Of a stretch of 64,000 bases of DNA, positions 33,324 through 45,430 are shown piece by piece. The position numbers and the translations under genes are program-made. The stretch covers positions 29,342,248 to 29,406,247 of the forward strand of contig NC_089598.1 of NCBI RefSeq assembly GCF_019320115.1, in the 5' to 3' direction. Source of the DNA: Miscanthus floridulus (taxonomy: Eukaryota; Streptophyta; Magnoliopsida; Poales; Poaceae). The notes beneath the pieces are model-generated. The model ran no database searches, was not told where the DNA came from, and was given only the letters and a program-made list of their open reading frames with translations. Numbering within the stretch: position 1 is the stretch's first letter; each line of letters begins with the position of its first letter.

Positions 33324-34694
33324 TGTCGGTGTTTCGAGTTACCACCAACGAGTAAATTTCTAGTATTGCGCGTCTAGCTCGGATGGTGTGCTTAGAGGAC
33401 ACGAGGTTTATACTGGTTCGGCAGAACGTCCCTACATCCAGTTCGTCGTTGTTGCTTGTGTTACTAGCACGAAAATTTTGTAGTAGGGGTTACAAACGGG
33501 CGAGAAAGGGGCAGGTCCCAAGTCTCTGGTGGAAAGAATGAACGGATTCCGAGAGCTCGGTTGCTGCTCGGACGTGTGCTTCTGTTGTGCTCTAATCAGT
33601 TCGAGGTTCGATGGGTTCGTGATGGTTCGATCAGGTCTGGCCTGGATCGATGTGATGCCCTTCGTGGGGCGCCCTGCTTTCCCTTTTATAGGCCAAGGAA
33701 AAGCACGGGTTACAGCAGAGGGAAAAAGAAGAACGAGAGAGAGAGCCGAAGACCCTCAAGGTCGCCGGCTCCTTCTTCTCCTTCATGCGGGTCACGCCGA
33801 CACTGTAGATGTCAACAGGGACGGCGCCACATCGCGGTCTTGTCCGTCACTGGCCCATGCGCAGGCGTCGCCTGCCGGTCACAGCGCTCCACTCCGTCCT
33901 AGCGGACGTCGTGGTGAACCGACGTGCCTGTTAGTGTTCATACGAGGGTTAGGCGGAACAGCACCGGTACGCCCAACGCTGTTCCAGATGTGAATCCCTA
34001 GGCATGGCCTGTCATGGCCATGGGTTACATCGGGACGTGTCGGTCTCTTCGTTGGCATCAGAGTTTTGATCCAGGCCCATACGCTTGGACCTGGAATGGT
34101 TGGCGGTGGTATGAGACCCCATCGGGTGAGGCGGAGATCGTGGCCTTGGGGTCGAGCGAGGCAGAGCCTATCCCCAGAGGTCAGGTGAGGCAGAGCCCGT
34201 GACCTTGAGGTCGGGCGAGGCGGAGCCTGCGGCCTCGGGGTTGGGCGAGGCGGAGACTGTCCCTAGAGGTCGGGGGAGGCGGAGCCCGTGACCTTGGGGT
34301 CGGGTGAGGCGAGCCCGTGACATTGGGGTTGGGCGAGGTGAGCCCGTGACCTTGGGGTCGGGCGACGCGGAGCCGGCCCCCAAAGGTCGGGCGAGGCGGA
34401 GCCCGCGGCCTCAGGGTCAGGTGAGGTGAGAGCCCGCGGCCTAGGGTCAGGCGAGGTGGAGCCCTCCCCCAGAGGTCGGGCGAGACGGCGCCCGTGACCT
34501 CGGTGTCGAGCGAGGCGGAGCCCGTGCCTCGGTGTCGGGTGAGGCGGAGCCATCCCTCAGGGGTCAGGGCGAGGCTGAGTCCACTGGCCTTGGTGTCGGT
34601 TGGAGTTGTAGTCGTGCTCTTGACTACTCCGATGAATCAATGTTGATGGTCATTAGCTCCTCCTCTTTGGATACCCTAGTATTCGTCCCCGACA
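33324..34694 (-). repeat. Tat A 3' LTR (1371 bp)
   Basis: It starts TGTCGG and ends CCGACA. It is related to but clearly diverged from the Tat B LTR (both have tttatactggttcgg and ggtcccaagtctctg). The minus-strand TATAAAA is at 33684-33690. At 34124-34590 lie about a dozen units of ggtcgggcgaggcggagcc. The minus-strand polypurine side at 34695 reads cttggggggctac. Confidence 0.9.
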
Positions 34695-35694
34695 GTAGCC
34701 CCCCAAGCCTGCGTAGGAGTAGAATACTGCTTCAGAGGCTTTTCCAAACTGGTAGGACTCTGAGGGCCTTGGTCTTCTTTTGTCGCCCACGACGTGACCC
34801 GAGGACGGTGATTCCATTTTGTCGAGATTGGACCCCTAGGGGTATAGCCGTGAGATCTGGTAGGTCGGAAAAAGGTCTTTTCTAATTTCGACCCCTATGG
34901 GGGTTTGTCGTTCTACGACCGAGCGCTCAGCCTTTGTGCGAGTCCAACTTTCCTTGAGCCCCTTCCCGGAGCAGGGGTTTGGTCGAGGATCGGCTCGTCT
35001 TCGCGATTATCTTCCCTCAAGCGTTTTTTCCAGGTAAAACGAATGGGCTGAGCCATGTCATGATTTTCCTCTATAGATGAATCATGGTGCTCAGTGAGCT
35101 GTCAATGGGCTAGTCTGAGTGGGGCTCGACATCCCATTCATGGGGATCCAGCTTGGGTCAGCTGGTGACCAGCTCTAGATTCTCAGCAGGTCAATCCATA
35201 TAGTTCTCGGGTCCGTTCGACCGGTCCCGAAGGCTCTGTGCCTTTCTTCAAGAAAAAACCATGGATCATATCTAACCGAGACTCGAACGTGGGCCTGGAT
35301 GCCCACGGCGCTCGTGCACCTGGGTACTGGCCACTAGCGGGCCCATCCCTTTCCACCCCTCACTCTAAAGGTGCCTAGAGCGGTTGTCAAACCCGTCGGT
35401 GGGTCCAACCTTCAAACTCCTAGGGCCTAGACGGGCCAGTAGTAGAGTCTTTAGCTCCGTATCCCTTACCTGTGATGGGTCAGTGGCCCGTTCAGGAGAG
35501 GTGAAACGTTCGGCTGAGTTTTCCAAGGGAACGGACAGAGGTTGCGTGCGCGCATCCTATGGTGAGACATGGATGGCAGATCATGGCAGGCACGGAGATC
35601 TAGGTGGGCGGTTGGTTTCCTCACACCCGTCACCCTATAAAACCAAAGGGTTAGCCCCCTGGGTTCCATACCTTGCACCCTTGCCTCTGTAGCC
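34695..35694 (+). other. Tat A upstream region and leader of the antisense gene
   Basis: No coding sequence is recognised. A consensus TATAAAA box at 35636-35642 lies 59 bp before the first ATG (35695). The region between LTR and TATA box is GC-rich and carries no obvious repeat. Confidence 0.65.
35636..35642 (+). promoter_or_regulatory. TATA box of Tat A antisense gene
   Basis: caccctataaaacc followed by aagggttagccccctgggttcc. Tat B has the same block (ctataaaacc ... gggttcgcccctagggttcc) at 56285, so box and leader are conserved together. Confidence 0.7.
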
Positions 35695-38600
35695 ATGACC
35701 GCCGCCACCAATCGCTTAGGTTTCCCTGCCTCCACATCCTCGCTGCCGTCGAGCCCGCATCCATCCGCCCCCACCTCCAATGGATCCGTGGTGCCATTCC
35801 GACATCACCTTCCAGCGCATGGAGGGCCTCATCCGTTGTGGTCTTCTCCACGCGTGGACCTCGGCCAAGGAGTGGCTGCTGCCCAGCGAGGAGGACTTGC
35901 TGTTGCCGCTCGATGGCTATGTGGTTTCCTTCGCCCACTTTCACGAGTGTGGGTCTGTGACCCCCGCCCACAGATTTCTTCGAGGGCTGCTGCACTACTA
36001 CAAGATTGAGTTGCATCATCTCAATCCCAACAGGATCCAGCACATGGCGGCATTCATCGCCCTATGGGAGGGATTCCTGGGGATTCAGCCCCCACTTAGA
36101 TTTGTGGAGGCACTTCTTCAGCTGTCATGCTCTAGAAGAAGAGGGAGAAGAGCGGTAGGCAGGAGCTACACATGGCGATGGGGTGCGCCGGCATCTAGCT
36201 CTGGAACAATTAGGGTCGGTGAGTACCCGTCCGGGTAGCTTTCGACGTCCAACAAGGGGTGGCACTCACAGTGGTTCTACCTCAAGAACGACGCCGCTGC
36301 CCCTCTGCCGAAGTTCACCGAGCTGCCTGATCGAAGAGGCCCTAGAGTCAGTGGAGGAAGTGGGGCTGTCCTAGAGAAGGACAAGAAGAAGATCCGAGAC
36401 CACATCACCACCATCCACATCTTGAAGGAAAATGGACTGAGGGGGTCAGGCATCATCGGGGCCTACCACGTAAGGAGGGTGGCGCCGTTGATGACACGCA
36501 TGCTCCCGCTACATGCGATGGCGCCTAAGGCATCATTCGATGGAACGACGCCCACCAAGGGGACGTTCCCCAACTCTGAGATCGCGCAGCACATCAAGGA
36601 GGCGTTGGAGCCTTTGTGGGATGACACGGGTGCTACCCTTGACTTCGTTTACCCAGTACTAGGGCATCCTCTGATGTGGCCGGAGCCAGGCCATGTCATC
36701 TTCGTAAGTTTCTCTTTCTCTTGCCTTCTCTTCAATTGATTTCGTGACCCCTTGATACTAACTTTGAGAGGGACGGGACCAGCCAAGGGACCTCATCCTC
36801 ACGGATCACCCGGTGCCGTTGCTAAGGGATTCATCCATGAGGACAACGAATCACGCTGAGGGTGAGCGGCAGAGGAAGGCGAAGGAGGACAGGAAGAGGA
36901 AGAGGCAGCGGAAGCTATAGGCATAGGAACGAGGGGAGGACACTGACAGCGATGATGATGATGACGATGGAAATGATAATGAGGTAGTCAATAGTATCGA
37001 GTGGGACATCCTGGAGAACGAGGATGTGCTAACAGGTATCAGTTCGTCCTTGTAGGCATCGGGACCCTTCCTGTTCCACGGAGGGGAGGGTACGTCCGGG
37101 CAGCCGGCGGAGGTGGGCCATACCATCGTCCTACCCCAGGAGTCAATAGGGGTGGGTGGCTCTACCATCATGCCCAAGGTACCATCGGAGGTGGGTGGCT
37201 CCGTTGTCGTGCCCCAAGAGCCAAGGGGAGCGAGCCCCTCTGCCTAGGGGCGGGCTCAAAACGGCCTTGCTCCGATGAGGCGGAGCAAAGGTCGGGGGGT
37301 TCACTACCCAAACGCATCTGCTGCTTGATGACGCTGAGGTGAGTTACCAGTTCCTCTATTTTCCTATTTTGATTGGATTTCATCGTGACTTGCGTTTTTC
37401 GTCCCTTGTAGCGTCGGCAGGCAGCGGAATCCTTTGGTGCTAGCACCGAAGAAGAGCATCACCCTCCAATTGAGGCAGCAGCCATCGGCTGGTGTCATGC
37501 CCATTTCTGGCAGGAGCGGCGCCAGTGTGACCGTGTTCGCTCAAGGGGTGCCTTTGGAGGTTACGGAGTAGCCGGTGATGGCTACGATACCGCTGCTGAC
37601 GGTGGGGGCGGACGGGGCTACCGACCACGCTTGTGGTGCCGACCATGGTGGGTGCGACACTGCCAGTTGTGACCCCACCAACACAGGTGGAAGTGGCAGC
37701 AGCTGTGACAGATGGGTCTCAGCCGGACGCAACCGAAGCAGCGCTTGAGGCACCCGCGTGACCCGCGCCATCGGCGGCCCAAGCAACAGCGCCTAGCATG
37801 GGCCGGATGGAGGGGGACACAGCCAAGGGCTCCTCGGGTGTTGTGGTGCTGGGAGAGGGGTCAGCGTCTGTACCGCTAACACCTTCTGTCGCCAGAGGGG
37901 GCGTCTCGCCATGGACGTCATGGCAAGAGGGATCGGCGGCGCCTAGAGTCGGCGGGGAGTCATCCCCCGCTGATGTGGGGGCGAGCCACTGCTCTAGTGG
38001 AGGAATCTGCTAGATCCGGCATCGATGCTCTTCACCCTTGACGACGATGCCGAGAGCATGGAGCAGGAGAGCCTCGACATGGGGATCACGTCCGTGCTCG
38101 AGGCCCTGAGCCACGCAACAGGCGCATTGCGCGACATCGTCGTTCCCACCGGACGGGTATTGTTTGGTCCTACCTTTTGCCCTTATCTTCCTTTATATGC
38201 TTTTTGTATCCTGACTATCGTCTTCCTACAGTCCCTCATAGCTCGTAGTCGGGGGAAATCTCAGTTCCTTCATCAACAGAAGGAGGCCTGGGACCGCCTC
38301 ATCGAGGAGGCATGGCTACGCGGGGGGGGGTAACAGCTCAGCTTGTTGCCGCCCAACAGAGGGTGGCCAAGCTGACTCCCCTCACTGAGGAGGCAGACGA
38401 TCTTTGGTTGTGGGTGGCCAAGGCCCATCGGGATGCTGATGAGACCAAGAAGGCATTGAAGGCCCTGGCGGCGAGGTCACAGAAGGACGACGAGGAAGCC
38501 TGCTAGTGTCTGGAAGGAGTGTGATGAGCTGCTCTAGAAAGATGTCGAGACCCACCAACCGGTTCTTGACCTTCTAGGCGAGGTTGAGATGGAAAGGGGA

Positions 38601-39241
38601 CTGAAGCTAGGGGCTGAGGAGGAGCTCATGGCCCTAGAGAAGAGGGTGAGCCTGGATGCCAGTGGTGGTCACTCGGCTGTGCAAGGAGTGGGATGAGCTG
38701 CTCCAAACCTTAGAGAGGCTCCACTCAGAATGTGGCGCGGCTCGTGAGGAGCACAACCAGGCTTTCTGAGAGCATGACTAGGCCTGCCAAGAGCGCGATG
38801 ACATGCAATAGAAGGCCGGCTCCCTCTAGGCCGAGCTCAAAAGCATGACGACCCAGAAGCTAGGAGGCTGAGAGCGTCTTCGTTGGGCTAGGTGTGGATC
38901 TCGCTGAGGCGAGGAGGAATCTTCAGGCGAAGAGCGACGAGCTCGGTATTCTGAGCACTGCCCTTAGAGTGGTCTACGATGACCTTGAGGTGGTGCAGTC
39001 AGAGGGGACCATCTCGCTTGTGGCCCGTGCCGTCGAGATCACTACTCGGGTGCACCAGCTCGAGAGGAATGCCCTTCTTGCTGAGGTCAATCAATCCTTC
39101 GTGATTGCTCGTTCTCATTATGGGGATAGCATCAATCTGGAGATGATGATCCACGGCTACATGCCCAGCTATGAAGTCCACGAGCTGGAGGAGATGGAAG
39201 CGGCAGTGGCTCCCTTTCATAGGAACTGGCAGATAGGATAG
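35695..39241 (+). pseudogene. Tat A antisense gene, decayed
   Basis: This is the homologue of the Tat B and C antisense genes. The N-terminal domain (35780-36240) has GYVVSFAHFHECG, FLRGLLHYYKIELHHLNPN and IQHMAAFIALWEGFLGI; a frameshift follows the FLGI block and the frame returns near 36422 (GIIGAYHVRRVAPLM). Candidate GT-AG introns are 36714-36782, 37339-37411 and 38157-38231, placed as in Tat B. After the second, VLAPKKSITLQ matches Tat B VLAPKKS-type sequence. The coiled-coil part (38232-39000) has several stops and shifts. The C-terminal domain (38894-39241) has IARSHYGDSINLEMM and HELEEMEAAVAPF, matching Tat C. The product is unknown, and the degree of decay excludes function. Confidence 0.75.
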
Positions 39242-39863
39242 AAGACGTAGTTCTCCCCCGAAGGGGCTAGTTAGTCAGATAGGTCTGATGATCATTTTTG
39301 TCATAATCGAACAGGTTCTGACCCCTGTGTATCGTTTAAACAAACTTGTCATTTCATTTGATCAAATCTGTTCTTTTGTTTTGGTGTGAACGAATTTGTT
39401 TTTCCTCCCTTTTTATGTGTGAAAGAAAGGGTAATGCGTTCCGGCCCTTCCGTTTGTTAAGACCGTAGAGTTCGAGGTGTAGGAGGGAAACTTTGATCAC
39501 GCTCATAAGCAAGAGTGCCGTAACCACTGGAGCGTAGGTTTCTTGCAGTCCGACTAGCCTTACTGAGTCGTTTGTTTCCGTAGACCTTGCCACTAGGTTT
39601 TTTAACGTGAGGAAGGGGTCGGGCGTGGCGACTGTTTTAGAAAAGAGGTGTATATATACCCTTATCAGCTCCCGAGTGAGACCCAACCCCTTGCCATTGC
39701 TAGGGTCGGGTGTCACTAAAGATCGAGGAGAGGATAGCGAAACTAATAGGAGAAAGCGTCTCTTATTTTCATATGTACCCCCTCTCTAGGATCTGAGCCA
39801 TCGTTCTATGACCACGCATTCGGTCTCCTTGTGAGTCTAACTTTCCTCGAGCCCCCACGTGTA

Positions 39864-41170
39864 GTTTCCGTAACTAGAGGAGCTGAGCTGACGTCACTTG
39901 CCTCGATGGCTTGAGTGACACGCTCGGTGAGCTCACTAACGGGCATGTTCGAGTGGAATCCGGGTCCATCATTCGTGACGGGGTCGGTATAGCCCTCATG
40001 TGGCATTCCACTGCTCCTTAACCCACCTCCCGATAGATGCCCATGTCACTCCAGAGAGAGACTCAGGTGGCCCGCTGGCCTCCCCTCGATGGAGATTCTG
40101 TGGGATCGGCTCGAGGTTAGGATCAAACGAGAAGGTTGAGATGACCATGTCCGCTTCTAAGTAGGTCGAGTGAAGGCCGCTGGGGCTCATTTGCATTTTC
40201 TCCGCTGGCTCTATTCGACGCGAGGCGGCCTCGAGCCCTTCGTGGGCCGGCCTTCGAACCCCAATCAGTTGGATTCTCGAGTTAGGGTCGGGTGGCTCGA
40301 GCCCCCGAGCCCTGTTAGGGTCAATAGGGGTTGGCGGAATTTCATGCGTCACCTGGTCTATGGTTTCCGCAACCAAAGGGGCTGAGCTAACGACACTTGC
40401 CTCGATGGCTTGAGTGTCACCCGAGCTCGCTAACGGGCATGTTCGAGTGGAATCCAGGTCCATCGTTCGCTGACGGGGTCGGCATAGCCCTCATGTGGCA
40501 TTTCACTGCTCCTTAACCCACCTCCCGGCAGATGCCCGAGTCATTCCAGAGACCGACTCAGGTGGCCCGCTGGCCTCTCATCGATGGAGATTCTGTGGGC
40601 ATGGCTCGAGGTTAGGATTGAATGAGAAAGGTCAAGATGTCCCTGTCTGCTTCTGAATGGGGTTGGGCAAGGGCCACTGGGGCTCATCTCTGTTTTTCTC
40701 CCCTGGCTCTGTTTGATGAGAGGCGGCCTCGATCCCTCTGCAGGCTGGCCTTCGAACCTCGATCAGTCGCCGCTCATGTCGAATGAGACGACTACTGCTT
40801 CATTACGCAACACGAAGCATTGTGATGCAATAATTGCATATGCAATGCTTGGATGTATGACATGAATGTATGGATGAATGTATGAATGAATGTATGAATG
40901 CATGCATGAGAATGGATGAATGAATGCTCATGTACTGGAAAAGTAAAGTGGGGGTTGGTAAAGTTACCTCGATGGCTCGAGTGATAGGTTTGAGGAACTC
41001 TTACTGAATATGTCCGTGCGGGGGTCCAGATCCATTGTTCGTGATGGAGTTGACGTAACCTGCATGGGGCATCCCCACTGCTCCTTACCTGTCTCTCGGC
41101 AGCGGCCTGAGCCATCCGATCGACCTAGGCAACCTGCTGGCCTCTCCTCGGTGGAGATTCCATAGGTAGG
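39864..41170 (+). repeat. ~500-bp direct repeats in Tat A spacer
   Basis: The landmark cctcgatggc occurs at 39900, 40400 and 40968 (spacings about 499 and 568 bp). Each is followed by a gagtg block, a (g)ggtccatc(a/g)ttcg(t/c) block and gatggagattc. The third unit is shorter and more diverged. Confidence 0.85.
40850..40928. repeat. ATGA/ATGT tetranucleotide-like microsatellite
   Basis: An imperfect run of gaatgtatg and gaatgaatg units lies between the second and third spacer repeat and accounts for the longer spacing there. Confidence 0.85.
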
Positions 41171-41453
41171 CCCCTCCAAACCCTTCCTGGGAAGGCGGAG
41201 GCTAAAGCTCGGGGTGCAGGAATAAAAACTCTGATCACGCTGGTGAGCAAAAATGCCATAGCTGCTGGGGTGTAGGTTTCTTGCGGTCGGACTAGATTTA
41301 CTCAGAGTTTGTTTTTGCACACCTTGCCTCTAGGTTTTAATGTGAGAAAGGGTCAGACGTAGAGACTGTCTACCGGATAGATATGCTCTTATTATCCCTC
41401 GAGTGAGGACCGACCCCTTACTGTTGCAGGGGTCGGGTGTCACTAAAGGTCGG

Positions 41454-43274
41454 TGAAAGCTCTAGTTTGGTTTTGGTGAATTGATGAAACCCTAAGTGCT
41501 AACCTAGTTTATCAAGTGATCATGAGATAGGTAGCACACTTCAAGTGGAGAAGCTAATGAAGATCATAACATGACAATGGTGATGGCATGGCGATGATCA
41601 AGGGCTCAAACTTGAAAAGAAGAAAGAGAAAAACAAAAAGCTCAAGGCAAAGGTATAATTTGTAGGAGCTATTTTGTTTTGGTGATCAAGACACTTAGAG
41701 AGTGTGATCACATTTAGGTTTGATAGCCGTACTATTAAGAGGGGTGAAACTCGTATCGGAATACGGTTATCAAAGTGCCACTAGATGCTCTAACTCATTG
41801 CATATGCATTTAGGATCTAGTGGAGTGCTAACACCCTTGAAAATGTTTGTGAAAATATGCTAACACATGTGCACAAGGTGATACACTTGGTGGTTGGCAC
41901 ATTGGAGCAAGGGTGAAGAAGTTAGAAGTGAAAACGAGTTGGTCGCGAAGACGCTGGCGTCGGTCAACTGACCGGATGCTGGGTCGAAAAGCACCGGACG
42001 CTGGCAGCTTGCGTCCGATCGAACTGGTCAGTCAGGCATAGTACCTAGGGGTATTGCACCGGACATTGGTCTGTGTCCGGTCAAGGTGGACCGGACACGT
42101 CTGGTCGAAGAAAATCGCCTCGGGGAGCTTACTGGAAATGACCAGACACTGGGGCTTCAGCATCCTGTCAGTTTTTGCCGGAGCGTCCGGTCACCTCGTA
42201 GCTGTTGACATCTAACGAACAGCGTTTTGAAGCTGATGACGCGTGGCGTCCATCGGGCGACCGGACGCTGAGGGCTGGCGTTCCGGTCAGTTCGACCGGA
42301 GCGTCTGGTCAGCCCGTGTTATGCCAGTGAAGAGGCATAACGGCTCTATTTCATGGGGGCTTCTATTTAAGCCCCATGGCCAGCTATGGCTCATATCTTT
42401 GGCCATTTCATTGACATAGAAACCTTGTGAGCTTAGCCAAAGTCCTCCCACTCATCTCCATCATTGATTCATCATCATAGTGAGATTGGAGTGATCCAAG
42501 TGCATTGCCTTGAGTGATTGCATCTAGAGGCACTTGGTGTTCGTGTTTCGCTAGTGGATTTCGCTTGTTACTCTTGGTGGTTGCCGCCACCTAGATGGCT
42601 TGGAGCAGCGAGGATCATTGAGCGGAGGGTGGTGATTGTCTCCGGCTCTGATCGTGGTGATTGTGAGGGGTTCTTGACCTTTCCCCGGTGGAGCGCCAAA
42701 AGGTACTCTAGTGAATTGCTCGTGGCTTGTGTGATCCTCATCTTGTGTTGGTTGTGCGGCACCCTATTGAGGGTTTGGCGTGTGAAGCCAATTAGCGCGT
42801 GAACCTCCAAGTGAGTGAATCGCCACAACGAGGAGTAGCTTGCCGGCAAGCAAGTGAACCTCGGTAAAAATCATTGTGTTCATCCTTTGATTCTGAGGTG
42901 ATTGGTCTTCATTGTTATTCATCCTTGTGATTGATTGGTTCACTCCTCTACACGGTGGTATAACTATCTTGATCACTCTCTTTACTTTACCGCAAACTAG
43001 TTGACAAGCTCTTTAGTGTAGCTAGTTGTGAGAGCTTGCTTGCTTGGTTGGTGTGGCTCTTTAGTTAGCCTTTGAGAGCACACTAACATAGGGTAGTGTC
43101 ATACCTCTTGTGTGAATAGACACTATCTAAACTAGAATTGTGGTAGGTGGCTTGCATTTTGAGTAGGCTAGCGCAACACTTGCTTCGCCTCATAATTGTC
43201 TAACCTTTTGTTAAGTGTTGTTGTAGAAATTTTTATTAGGCTATTCACCCCCCTCTAGCCATTAGGACCTTTCA
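41454..43274 (+). repeat. Copia-2 5' LTR (1821 bp)
   Basis: TGAAAG...TTTCA. The TATTTAA box is at 42364-42370. It is the most diverged of the copia LTRs here (for example cggacattggtctgtgtccgg where both 3' LTRs have cggacgctggtctgtatccgg). Confidence 0.95.
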
Positions 43275-43276
43275 AG

Positions 43277-43289
43277 TGGTATCAGAGCC
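43277..43289 (+). other. Primer binding site of copia-2
   Basis: tggtatcagagcc lies two bases after the LTR, the standard plant copia form. Confidence 0.9.
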
Positions 43290-43331
43290 GAGGTCACCGT
43301 TATTTGAGGCTTAACAACCTTCGGTGTTAAA

Positions 43332-45416
43332 ATGGCTCAAATCAACAACACCAAGAAGCCACCCCAATTTGATGGCACAAATTATCCTTATTGGAAGTCA
43401 AAGATGACAACACACATCAAGTCAATCAATAGAAAGGTGTGGAAGGTGGTAGAAACCAAAATTGAGATTGGTGATCCGGAGAATCCCACCGCCGCCGAAG
43501 AAGTGCTTCTCCAAAACAATGACATTGCTCTAAGTGCCATTCATGATGCAATTGATGAAAGAACATTTGAGCAAATCAAGAATATTGAGATGGCACATGA
43601 AGCTTGGAAGAAGTTGGAAGAATCATTTGAGGGCACTCAAGCCGTGAAGGGTGCAAAGGCATATATCCTCAAAGAAAAGTTTGCAAGCTTCAAGATGAAG
43701 GAGGATGAGAGTGTGCCGGAGATGTTTCATAGGCTTCAAGTGCTTATCAATGATCTCAAAGCACTTGGAGAAGAGGTGAAGGACAAGGACTTCTCCCACA
43801 AGTTCTTGAGATGCTTACCCTCAAGATTTGGTACATTGGTCACTATTCTAGTGAGGAGTGGTTTGGACACCATGACACCAAACCAAGTGTTGGGAGACTA
43901 TAATGACCGATGATACATATAGAGATGATGATGAGAAGGAAGAAAAGAAGAGAAGAAGATGAGAAGAAGGATGAGAAGAAGAAGAGCGTGGCATTCAAAG
44001 CCACATCATCCAAGGGCAAAGCAAAGCAAGAAACATCAAGTGAAGAAGATGAATCATGGGATGATGATGATGATGAGAAGATGGCTCTATTTGTCAAGAG
44101 ATTTGGCAAGTTCATGGTGAAGAAGGGCTACCGTGCTAGAAGAAAGAAGTCTTCATCCAAGAACAAAGAAGAGTTAAGAAGGTGCTTCAAGTGTGGAAGC
44201 AAAGATCATCTTGTTGCTCAATGCCCATACAATAGTGACAATGATGATGACAACAAGAAGAACAAGAAGAAGGACAAGAAGGAAAAGAAAGAGAAGAAGG
44301 ACAAGATGGCCTTCAAGAAGAAGAAGGGTGGTTCATATGTAGTCACTTGGGATAGTGATGACTTCCTCAAGTGATGATGATGATGATAGTGATGATCACA
44401 AGACCACCAAGAAGAAGGTTCTTGCAAGCATTGCCATCAATGAGAAGCCTTCTCTCTTCGAATCTTCATCATGCTTCATGGCTAAGGCCACTAAGGTACA
44501 ATCTTGTGATGATGAAAGTGATGAAGAACATGTTGATGATAATGAACATGAAAATGAAAATGATAGTGATAGTGATGATGATGAACCTACTAAAGATGAA
44601 TTAATTGACATGCTAGAAGATGCTAGAGAACACTTTGATATCAAGAGAAGGGAATGCAAAAGCTTGCGTAAGGAACTAAAAGCCCTTAAGCAAGCCTTTG
44701 ATGAGCTCAATGCATCTCATGAGAGGCTAGAGGAAGCCAATGAGAAGCTTGGCAAAGCTCACAAAAAGCTTGAAAAGGCTCATTCCACTTTGCTTGATGA
44801 GCAAAATAAAAGGAAGCATGTTGAAACTTGCAATGTAGGTTTAACTTGTGATATAATAGATGAATCACTATCTATGCCTATCATTGTTGCTCCTACTAAC
44901 CCTTCTTGTAGCACTTCCACTTCTACCTCATCTAGTAGTGATGGTCTCACTTGTGATGCCTCACTAGTGGTTGAGAATGAGAACCTCAAGAAGGAGGTCA
45001 CTAAGCTCACTCACACCTTAGCTAAGGCTTATGGTGGTGAGGACCGCTTGCTTATGGCCTTGGGTAGCCAAAGAGCTTCTCTCTACAAAGAGGGATTGGG
45101 CTATACCCCCAAGAAAGGCAAGGTGGCCTTTGCTCCTCACAAGACTAGTTTTGTGAAGAACAATGGTCGGTTTTGCACTAGTTGCAAGCAAGTTGGTCAT
45201 AAAGAGCATGAATGCACAAACAAGAGCAAAAATGCTAATGTATCCTCCATTAAGCTTGATTCATGCTATATGCTTACTAAGGGTACAAATGGTGTGAAGG
45301 CTAAGTTCATTGGCAAACCATGGATGGGCTCAAAGAAGAAAGCCATTTGGGTTCCAAAGAGCTTAGTAACTAACCTTCAAGGACCCAAGCAAGTTTGGGT
45401 ACCTAAAAAGAATTGA
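43332..45416 (+). pseudogene. Copia-2 gag, two compensating frameshifts
   Basis: The first 190 residues equal copia-1. The frame shifts near 43900 (gactataatgacc against gacatcatgacc, and losses in the agaa-rich run) and returns near 44362 (gatgacttcc against gatgcttcc). From 44355 to 45416 it is open and includes the stretch where copia-1 has stops. The first CCHC knuckle (CFKCGSKDHLVAQC) is intact but lies in the shifted segment. The second knuckle has its first cysteine (FCTSCKQVGHKEHEC). It ends in TGA at 45414-45416. Confidence 0.9.
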
Positions 45417-45430
45417 TCTTCTTTTGTAGG
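45417..45430 (+). promoter_or_regulatory. Splice-acceptor-like motif at copia-2 gag/pol boundary
   Basis: tcttcttttgtag|g, identical to copia-1. Pol opens on the base after the AG. Functional use is inferred only. Confidence 0.4.

Larger units (their letters stand above)
39242..41453. other. Tat A spacer between antisense gene and pol, with large tandem repeats
   Basis: No gene is seen. It contains two and a half units of a ~500-bp direct repeat and a second repeated motif (gatcacgct ... gtaggtttcttgc ... tcgggtgtcactaaag) at 39495-39725 and 41235-41450. Copia-2 inserted in the second of these. Confidence 0.8.

Noticed and set aside
34695..39241. Antisense gene region as a separate transposon inserted into Tat A
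   Set aside because: The same region occupies the same place and orientation in Tat A, B and C, with no terminal repeats or target duplications around it, so it belongs to the elements.
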